A stretch of 64,000 nt of DNA, taken from contig OY294046.1 in NCBI GenBank assembly GCA_958510825.1, positions 46,977,794 through 47,041,793 of the forward strand. Direction: 5' to 3'. Position numbers and translations under genes: made by a program. Within the stretch, counting starts at the first letter, position 1. Each line of letters opens with the position of its first letter. The notes under the pieces are model-generated. The model saw only the letters and a program-made list of their open reading frames with translations. It did no database searches and was not told the DNA's origin. The stretch comes from Brachypterus glaber. Taxonomy: Eukaryota > Arthropoda > Insecta > Coleoptera > Kateretidae. Shown in pieces: positions 55,516 to 64,000 of this stretch.

Positions 55516-58500
55516 AAAAGTTGAGAGCGCGCTCGGCTATAGTGAAAATTATTACTATAGTAATAATTTCAAACAATTTAAAATAAAGGTACTTAATAAT
55601 AAAATAGGAAATAAAATTATAATCGTAATTTTTTTACGGCCATTCTTTTATTTCCTCGTTTTTATTAATAATATTTCAATTTCTTATCATTAAATTTTCA
55701 ACCTTTTGTATTTAATGGATATGTCGTAAAATAAAACAAGCCCTAAAAATATGTAATGATACACATTTTATAGTATACTCCTCGAGGTTGCAGTATTTTT
55801 TTGTTACCTAGCGTTGTTTTAAATTAACTAAATTATATTGGGAAATTTTTAATTTGTTATTGATGTCTCCTATAACTTTTTTGTTATTAAATGGATTTTT
55901 TTTATTAAAGGCAGTTTTTCCTGAAGGTTGTTAACACGTTTAGTTTAGATTTTTTTTACGAGTAAAAACATAACCTTCTCTTTTTCGAAATGGGTCCTGT
56001 TATTTTCATTTAAAAAAGGAGTTAATACCATTTACTTTTATTTTTATTTAATTTTGGTCATATAGTGATAAAAAAAGTTAACGGACAAAAATAGATTATT
56101 TTTTTCCATTACTGTAGAAACACCTATATTTTCGACCTAATATAGTTTATTATTAGCAAGTTTTCAATTAAACCAATATAAACTATATATTTTCGACAAA
56201 AAATCGGTAATTTTTAGGTCGTCCTAAATTTTAAACAAATAATGCCCTATATTATCGAACTAAAATTGTTAGTCTTGAAAATAGAAAAATAAATCCTTCA
56301 ATGCGCCGCACGAATACGGGTGCGTTCAGCTTGTATTGACTGCCACTCTCGCTAAGCAGACGGGTTCGTTTCTGCCACTCTCTTGTTTTGGCGACAGGTC
56401 GTTTTCAGGGTTAAAAGGAAATAGCTTCTACTACTGTGTGCATGGTAAGTTACCACGCAGTGGTTGCAACGAATTCGGCCATCGGAAAATCATTGCCATC
56501 AGAAGATGTTTTTTCCTGTGAACTCTTAAACATGGCATATAGAAATACTTAAAAAACGCACTGCACCTAGGTTGTGAAAGTCCGGTTTGGGTTGCAGTGA
56601 ATGGGTTAAATTAATATGACTATTTTTTTCAACTATCATAATGTCGGTTTCCACGGTTTCCACCAATAAAAACAAGGCATTGCCATAACGACGGGATATT
56701 TTCTTCTCGAATATATACCAGAAAATCGAATATGTACCAGTTTTCTAGTTCTTTGATATAACAAGCTTGATAATGTAATATTTATTATAACAAAATATCA
56801 ACTAAAATTCAAAATTAAGGCAATTTTTATGACTTATTAGCTTATTTTTATTCAATGTCAATAAAATTTAACGAATTTAGATCTTTTTTTATTCGAAAAA
56901 TTAGAAAAGTCAAACATGAATTTGTTGTGTCAAAATAAATTAACATCAAATTAATTATTACTATTTATTCAAATTACTTTTGAAGATTTAAATTGTTGAA
57001 AAATTGTTTTAAAAAATAGTCCTGCAAATACACATCCAGATTCGGTATATTTTCGATACATACGAAATTTTCACTTCATTTACATAAACGTACAATTGTA
57101 ATGTCCATTTTTCGTTTAGTTTTTAGAAAATATTTTGAACGTCTAAATATGTTTGTATGCTATCTATACTAGACTCTCAAGCTGGTTTTCTGCGTATACT
57201 TTATAATAATATACATATTAATAATATATTATTAATGTATTAATAATACTCATCTAATGTAAAGTTGCGAGGAGTATAATGATGTTTAAAAGGGCAAATA
57301 TTATCCATTGTGTAAAAAGTAAAGCAGGAGTAGTAATCTTGTTAAAAAGGAATTTTTTATTACACACAAAATTTATATCAGTGACCATAAAATTTTATAT
57401 ATTTTTCAACCATTAAAATATTATTCCTATCAATACAAAAGTGTTGAAAACTTGACAATAGAAATAGAATAGGGACTAAAGTCACTGAATCCAGTGTACA
57501 GTGCCGAGCACAGCCATTACGGGCCTGGGCACAGAAAGTTTAACGGGCTAAAAAAACACAACTTTTTTAAAAAAATAGGGAATTTTGGCATTGCACTTTA
57601 ATTATTGCTCGTAAATTTTCATACACAGCTCTTTTTGCCAAGGGCTGATCGGCTGCTTTGGGATATATTTTATTTTAATTTTACACGAGGCTTGCCTTTT
57701 ATGCATTTGTAAAAGTCTCGGCGAAATTTAACTTCAGCAATGACTAATTTATGTGAAAATGTGAATTTTTTAAATATATTAATAATTCTGAAACCATTCT
57801 AACTTTTGAAAATTTACTTTAGTTTACTTTAGTGGATTATTATTATTATATATATATTGACAATAATGTCAATTTTTTAAGTATTTTTTTTTATAAAAAT
57901 TCTTGTAAGAACCTATATTATTTTTGGAATTTTGATTGGGAATGGATAAAATGAAGAAGAGAATCTGTGGATATGGAGATGGAGCTTGGCCATTTGGAAG
58001 AAGGGATTTAAAATTTGTATGTGAAAAATATAAAACGTCAGAATGCTTATGTAATATTTTTTAAGAAATAAACTATGCCTAAACTATGCCTAATACGGAT
58101 AAGGGTTATCCACATGTTTTTGAGATGAAAGTTACAGAAGAAATTTTTATTCATATGAAACAATTATGTATCTGGCTAACATGTTAACATGACCTGTGTT
58201 GTCAAAGCCAATAATTTTTTGATTAGAATAGAATAGAATAGTCAAATTTTCTTTACAAAAGTTAATTTGTTTACATTCGAATTTTCTTTCGATTTATTCC
58301 AATTATTTTTACAAATCTTGCCGTGCCTGGAAACTTTCTACCCCTTTTGACCATCTGTAACAGGCCCTGATAATGAGGACCTACAAGACCTATAAAAGGC
58401 ATACATTATACTCATTTCAAATAGTGAAAAAATATATGAAATTTCCTTTTAAATTGATAAACTGAGCCTAAATAACTAACATAACAAAGTCAGCTATAGC

Positions 58501-58951
58501 TATATATAAGTTAGCCATCAGATGAGGTCATACCTGCACTATCAAAATTAAATCATACGCTTTAAAGGAAATTTATGTTTTTTTTTAATTTTACAATTGA
58601 AAGGATATGAACATAAGTTAATTAATTTTAGTAATTAATAATTATTTATTTTATATTTTAATTTTCACCAAAGTACGAACTTCTCAGGACTCAAAGATTA
58701 AAAATTATATTTTATAAATTAATTAATAATAATGTTAATCCGTCTAATAAAAGTGCCCATTAAAATTAAAATTTAGGGGACTTTTAACCTTGCTTAATCT
58801 CTAAATTTATAAAGCCTCTACACACCCACCTATTTCATATTTTGTAAAACGTGACAGGGATGGAATTAGTCCTTTATTGTTAAATTTAAAAATAGAGTGA
58901 AATTCACAGCTATTAGAACTGATCAAATCCAAAAATAATACCTGAATACTC
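55516..58951. other. Long non-coding stretch
   Basis: Mostly AT-rich with no gene seen. Bases 55732-55800 resemble an inverted family D end. Bases 56290-56590 are noticeably GC-richer (GCGCCGCACGAATACGGGTG) and contain a donor-like CATGGTAAGT, so an unrecognised leader exon is possible. Confidence 0.35.
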
Positions 58952-59697
58952 AAGGACAGAACTTTTTAATTTTAAACAAAATTATAAAAATATTAATTTA
59001 TTATTCCACCAATCTATTTTCTAATCATGGTACAGAGTGATATTGGTAGACTGACAGTTAGTGGTACTATGTGCTTGAGACACGCAAGTCTTCAACTTGC
59101 TACCATTCAAAGTCTCCAGACTAGGAGAGGTATGTGTAGTTGTCTACATCTAGCAATAGATGGCGCACAAGTCTACATCAATCTAATGGCTATATTCCTT
59201 TTCCGAATAAAGTCTAAAACCGTTTTCTTAATCAGCGTGCAGAGTTGACTCTTGGTACTGAAGAGGGCCAGCGGCCCGAAACTGTCAGTCTACCAATATC
59301 ACTCTGTACGATGATTAGAAAATAGATTGATGGAATAATAAATTAATATTTTTATAATTTTGTTTAAAATTAAAAATTTCTGTCCTTAATAATTCTACGC
59401 CTAACCACTCGTTAGTGGTACTATGTGCTTGAGACCCACAAGTCTTCAACTGCTACCATTCAAGGTCTCCAGACTAGGAGAGGTATGAGTAGTTGTCTAC
59501 ATCTAGCAATAGATGGCGCACAAGTCTACATCAATCTAATGGCTATATTCCTTTTGCGAATAAAGTCTAAAACCGTTTTCTTAATCAGCGTGCATAGTTG
59601 ACTCTTGGTACTGAAGAGGGCCAGCAGCACGAGACTGTCAGTCTACCAATATCACTCTGTACCATGATTAGAAAATAGATTGATGGAATAATAAATT
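58952..59697. repeat. Inverted-repeat unit and partial tandem copy, family H
   Basis: 58952-59057 is inverted at 59280-59392 (GAAAATAGATTGATGGAATA, ACTCTGTAC). The ~220-bp centre (GTTAGTGGTACTATGTGCTT to GAAGAGGGCCAGCGGCCCGA) is repeated at 59412-59640 with its right arm. The centre end looks hammerhead-like; see findings. Confidence 0.75.
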
Positions 59698-60297
59698 ATA
59701 CCTGAATACTCTTCGTATTTCGAATATTTACCATGATAATTTGCTGTTGTGGATGATCCGTAAAAGCAAATTACCACGGTAAAATATATATCATGTCATA
59801 TCATGTAAAATATTATAGTAGTTTTGTAATATTTGATGTCAGTCCGTACAGCTGTACATTTAACTTTAGTTGATCCCTTGTTCGTTGAACCAAAAAAAAA
59901 ATCACTCACAGTGCTATTCTACTAAAATTTCTAGATCACTTATGTAAGTTCTGTACAAAAATTGCTGCTAACAAAAAAATACTTCTTATACAAAAAAAAG
60001 TTAAAAATTGAAAAAAATTTGTTCAATAAAACTAACACTAACCAATATTAACCTAGCAAAATGTAAGTTTTTACCATTTATCCCACCGCCATCGTTATCC
60101 AGAACATAAGGAACATATGAATATAGCTATCATAGCTACTTTCCATACAAATGAGAACTAAGTTTATAGTAAGTCATCTTACTACTTTTGACTTTACTTT
60201 TGAAATTATAACTTAACCTAACTCAACATCAGTAGTTTGTTTGGATCTTTAAGAGACAGGTGCAGTGCCTATGGCTCATTTGTCTAAAATAGAATTA
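59698..60297. other. Non-coding spacer
   Basis: No gene or repeat recognised. Confidence 0.4.
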
Positions 60298-60477
60298 CTC
60301 ACTGATGCTGGAGTTGCATCTGTCATAAATTGACGTTGGGGCGGGGGAAGAAGTGGGAGGGGGATGAGGAGGGATGGGATAGGGAGGGGAGGGATGTGCG
60401 GGAGGAGTGAGATGCATTCCCAGCATCAGTGAGCTAGTGGACTAGCTGATGCTGGGAATGCATCCGTCCTGAATTAG
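60298..60477. repeat. Inverted pair flanking a G-rich tract
   Basis: CTCACTGATGCTGGAGTTGC and GATGCATTCCCAGCATCAGT are inverted around 60338-60407; a third copy (CTGATGCTGGGAATGCATCC) follows at 60446. Confidence 0.75.
60338..60407 (+). repeat. G-rich tract with at least nine GGG runs
   Basis: Runs of 3-5 G separated by 1-7 bases over 70 bp, plus-strand G-rich, in an AT-rich genome. Composition suits G-quadruplex formation. Confidence 0.85.
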
Positions 60478-60892
60478 TGGGTAACATTACTGGTTGAGGA
60501 TGTTTTTGATCTTTTTGTGGGTGTAGTGGATTTCAATCATAGTCTAGAAAGTTTAAAATGAGGGGGTTTGGGTGATCTAAAAAGTCTTGTATAAAAGACG
60601 TGCTGTAGCGGATGATTTCCGTTTTTAGGAGGGGCATTTCGAGATCTCTATGTATTTGGTTATTCCTCAGGAACCAGGGGGCATCGAGTGCCTTGTTTTG
60701 GAAGGCCTAAAGTTTGGCTTTTTGTTAAGGGTGATTTTGTTCCAGGCTGGGGCTCTCTAGAGGAGTACCGGCTTTAGGGTTTGGTTGTAAAGAAGAAAAT
60801 CCAAAGATACATTTTGTTTTTATGTAAAATCTGAAATGCTTGGTATTTATAAAGTTAGGTATTGTAGCGATCTTTCCTTTCAACACTACATT
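60478..60892. other. Non-coding, GC-richer spacer
   Basis: No exon recognised. Somewhat G/T-rich (GAGGGGGTTTGGGTGATC), possibly old element sequence. Confidence 0.35.
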
Positions 60893-61790
60893 TTAGATTA
60901 GATCATCTTCGAAGAAAACCTAACTTTAATAGGGTCCAAAACTGGTCAATAAAGCCTTATTGATGTGGTCAAAAATTTTCCGGAAAGATTGTTTGTCTGC
61001 CGGAATATTGCCATACATAGTTCAGTCCGTCTTTGTTAATTTACCCTAATTGAAACCAAATTTGAAAATAAAGTCGATAGGTAGGCAATATAAGATTTTA
61101 ATAATTAGTGCTTGCTACCCGATTAATTCATGATTTAATTAAGCTGACTGTATCGTATCAATCATACACTCCCCGCAGTCTTGCTAAAAATCTGAGAAAC
61201 AACTATGTATTTTTGAGTAAAATTTAGGTTTTTAAAAAATTATAAATGGTAGTTTATAATACATGGATGAAAAATACTTTTTTTAGGGCGATTACGGAGA
61301 TGTCATCGGAGCTTGAAGAGCAACCCTAAAAACAGTTTTGTCAAACAGATCATCTTCGAAAAAAACCTAACTTTCATAGGGTCCAAAACTGGTCAATAAA
61401 GCGTCATTGATGTGGTCAAAAATTTTCCGGAAAGATTATTTGTCGGCCGGAACCATATATTCGTGAAATATCGACATACATAGTTCAGTCCGTCTCTGTT
61501 AATTTACCCTAATTGAAACCAAATTTGAAAATAAAGTCGCCAGGTAGGCAATATAAGATTTTATTAATTAGTGCTTGCTACCCGATTAATTCAGGATTTA
61601 ATTAAGCTGACTGTATCAATCATACACTCCCCGCAGTCTTATTAATAATCCGAGAAACAACTATGTATTTTTGACTAAAATTTAGATTTAAAAAAAAATC
61701 ATAAATGGTAGTTTATAATAAATGGATGAAAAATAATTTTTTTAGGGCGATTACGGAGATGTTATCCGAGCTTGAAGAGTGGGGTTAGCA
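60893..61790 (+). repeat. Two-copy tandem duplication, 447-bp period
   Basis: GATCATCTTCGAA at 60901 and 61348; both copies run through TTTTCCGGAAAGATT, ATAGTTCAGTCCGTCT, GGTAGGCAATATAAGA and AGGGCGATTACGGAGATG. Small indels include the CGTATC insertion in copy 1. Confidence 0.9.
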
Positions 61791-62889
61791 ACCGTTATCG
61801 CCCTAAAAACAGTTTTGTCCGTGTATCATATACTATGTTTTATTCGATTGTAAACATTAATAAATGCATTTCGTCCACTAAAGGCTCTAGTTGTCTAACT
61901 CCAAATTTTTCAAAAATGAGATTTTTGTCAAATTTGGTTCATTATCTGATTACCAACATACTTCAAAAAAAAAAGTTGCATTAAACCAATATCAGCCTCA
62001 AAAAATGCAAAAATGTAAATATTTTAAGTCGCTAAGTGTCTAACTCCATCATATGATTGTGAGAAAACAATTAAATGAGAACTGTCACTAATGTCAAACT
62101 ATTTCTCGACAACAGGGGATCCCGTTTATACCCTATGTTTAAGTTTTTATTTCATAAAAAAAACTAAAATAATTATAACTTTAAAAAAAGAAAAACATGT
62201 AAAAAAAAACATGTAAAAATTGTTCAAAACTGATATAAGAAAAATAACGTTATATAACAGATAATGTATGTTAGTAGAAGAAAAAATAGGGATATTTAGC
62301 TCTTGAATTAATTTTGTAATATAAAATTTGTAGTAAAAAAAATTTGGCAGATGAATGGGGTTTACTCTGCAAGTGATAAAGTAAAATGAAGCTAGTAATT
62401 GTCTTATTACGTGGGTATTGGACAAAAATAATATTTAGTAAGTAATAAGTACTGTGATCGATTAAATTATTTTTTTTTGTTACTAGCTTTGTAACCTCCA
62501 TAGAGCTTAGTCACGATCTCAAAACCCCCCTGTGTAATTAATAATTCTCTGCTAAGAACATTAAATAAAAACAAATGTGTAGTATATATTTTTATATCAG
62601 TTTTTAACTTATTTAAATAAAAAACATAACAAATCATTTTTAAATTCAAGAAAATCACTTTGTAAATAAAGAATATTCGAATTAAAATACATTATTTAAA
62701 GATAATAATCTTTAAATAAAAATATATTTTTAATTTGAGACTTTATTTTGTATATTATATATTGCTGCTTTCCCTTATTACAATAAATATAGCAAAGCAT
62801 AGTCTCAAGAAAGTGGAGGCCTCAAGGACACCTTTTTTATATGTTGAAGATTGAGGAATTTCCAATAACAATAAACTTATGACGTTTTA
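61791..62889. other. AT-rich spacer
   Basis: No gene seen; minus-strand open frames between 62147 and 62658 are AT-rich with no family resemblance. Confidence 0.4.
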
Positions 62890-63320
62890 TTTTGTACAGT
62901 CATAACATTTTTATTATTACTTTCCCCAAGGAAAGTCTTGCGTAAGAAAAAAAAATCGAAAATTTTTTATTGCTTTTTTTACGTTTCCTGGCGTTTTTTA
63001 TGAATTCCGTAAAAAAAATCTGTCTGTCGGTGGGTCTATCGGTCTGTCGGTCTGTGTATCCCAGAAATTTGTGACCACGATAACTCAAGAACGCTTCAGA
63101 CCAAAGACTTCAAATTTGGACCACAAAACTTCAAAAACACATTTTTTTCAATTTATTTTTCCTTTTACGAAAAAAGAAACTTTTTTTGAAAAAGGTAAAT
63201 ACTTTTGAAATTTATTTTTTTTAGAAAATTTGTTTTTTGATATTTTTTTTGTTTTTGATTTTAATTAACCTAGGGCCATTATAGCCCTATAATAGGGGAA
63301 AGTATTATTTTGTTGGCAGC
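62890..63320 (+). repeat. Family S repeat, fullest copy
   Basis: TTTTTTACGTTTCCTGGCG, a CTGTCGGT run at about 63020-63055, AAATTTGTGACCACGATAAC and ATAGGGGAAAGTATTATTTT, in the same order as at 3880-4235 and 48410-48670. Confidence 0.65.
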
Positions 63321-64000
63321 AGTATTTCTTTTTGTACTTATGTTGTAGTAGAAAATTCTATACTTTTCCTGACTATCTTGCACCCCTGAGCCCAATCATA
63401 GATTCAGGAGGTGCAGGAAAGGACATTGTCTGAACTGATAAAGCAATCTTTTAATAAGTTCGGCAGGAATTTTAGGAATGTGATTGACTAGTCAAGTAGC
63501 GCGACACAAGCAATGAGGTTTTAATAAACAGAGGCGTCGAGGACAATTTCAGGATAACTGCAGGATAATTGCAGAATAATCCATACACACGTGAAAATAT
63601 TCATGCAAATACGTGGTATTAAAATAATATTTTATTCGAGTGTACTATGCTTGTCAAAAAGAAGTAGGGCAGCAGCTTTTTAATGGTGTAAATATACGTT
63701 TATTTTATCCTGTACTTCTAGTAATAATTCAGCGGCGTGCAGTGATGTCAGTAGAAACTTTTATGAGTCCTTGCAGTAGGCAACGTCAATTACTAATAAA
63801 TACGGTTTATACATAATCTCAAATAAAAAACTTTATTATGTAATGAGCACCTAACAGTCAAAATGTCATGTACACCTAAGACAGGATCACAGGATACAGG
63901 ATCACAGGATCACAGACAGGACAACCTCACATTTTCCTTTTGTAAAAATTACTGTCAAGTATGACATAACCTAATATTGAGGGTCCGATTTTAATTGTTA
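63321..64000. other. Non-coding end of window
   Basis: No gene recognised. A short ACAGGATCACAGGAT-type repeat occupies 63881-63920. Confidence 0.4.

Noticed and set aside
57500..58375. Possible large element with GGGCCTGGGCACAG and CTTGCCGTGCCTGG ends
   Set aside because: The end similarity is short and not clearly inverted, and no target duplication is seen.
1..64000. tRNA, rRNA or snRNA genes
   Set aside because: I looked for tRNA box A/B patterns and conserved small-RNA motifs and found none I could support by eye; a tRNAscan or covariance search would be decisive.

Overview
This is an AT-rich, eukaryotic, most likely insect, nuclear genomic window. The evidence is a spliced CLIP-domain serine protease gene with long introns, a tubulin-glutamylase gene, a jockey/CR1-type LINE, and a very dense population of short inverted-repeat transposons (MITEs). 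A beetle is my tentative guess; no marker fixes the order. There are no bacterial-type operons, CRISPR arrays, rRNA or tRNA genes that I can recognise.

Layout. 1-5.7 kb: repeats only, including a 561-bp hAT-like element built from a ~90-bp tandem repeat. 5.74-29.15 kb: a six-exon plus-strand gene for a secreted CLIP-domain trypsin-like protease (386 aa; the exon phases close exactly to 1161 nt). Its introns hold many nested repeats: a 212-217-bp palindromic satellite, a piggyBac-like MITE, and a 3.55-kb 5'-truncated LINE whose empty target site is preserved in a neighbouring duplicate. 29.37-31.1 kb: three decayed tandem copies of the last exon plus 3'UTR. 33.14-35.02 kb, minus strand: an intronless 625-aa TTLL6-type tubulin polyglutamylase. 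35-40.7 kb: nested transposons, including a mariner-like pseudogene and a 1041-bp near-perfect inverted repeat. 40.98-42.78 kb: start of a second CLIP-domain gene (signal-peptide exon plus CLIP exon), with all six CLIP cysteines but broken by a GT duplication. 46.5-50.8 kb: a ~4.3-kb DNA transposon remnant with long terminal inverted repeats. It carries a THAP-like exon on the plus strand and a three-exon SWIM-zinc-finger gene on the minus strand, both degraded. 51-64 kb: repeats only (MITEs, tandem duplications, a G-rich tract, a possible hammerhead-ribozyme-like fold).

How the genes relate. The two CLIP genes share one layout: exon 1 is the signal peptide, joined in phase 1 to exon 2, which is the CLIP domain. 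They are probably paralogues flanking the unrelated TTLL gene. CLIP proteases act in extracellular cascades (melanisation, Toll activation). The first gene keeps its catalytic triad and activation site but has lost the cysteine pair that normally forms one of the three CLIP disulfides, and it has a Trp-Pro-Lys repeat linker. Most of the remaining DNA is mobile-element debris, grouped here into families (labelled A-S) by recurrence inside the window.
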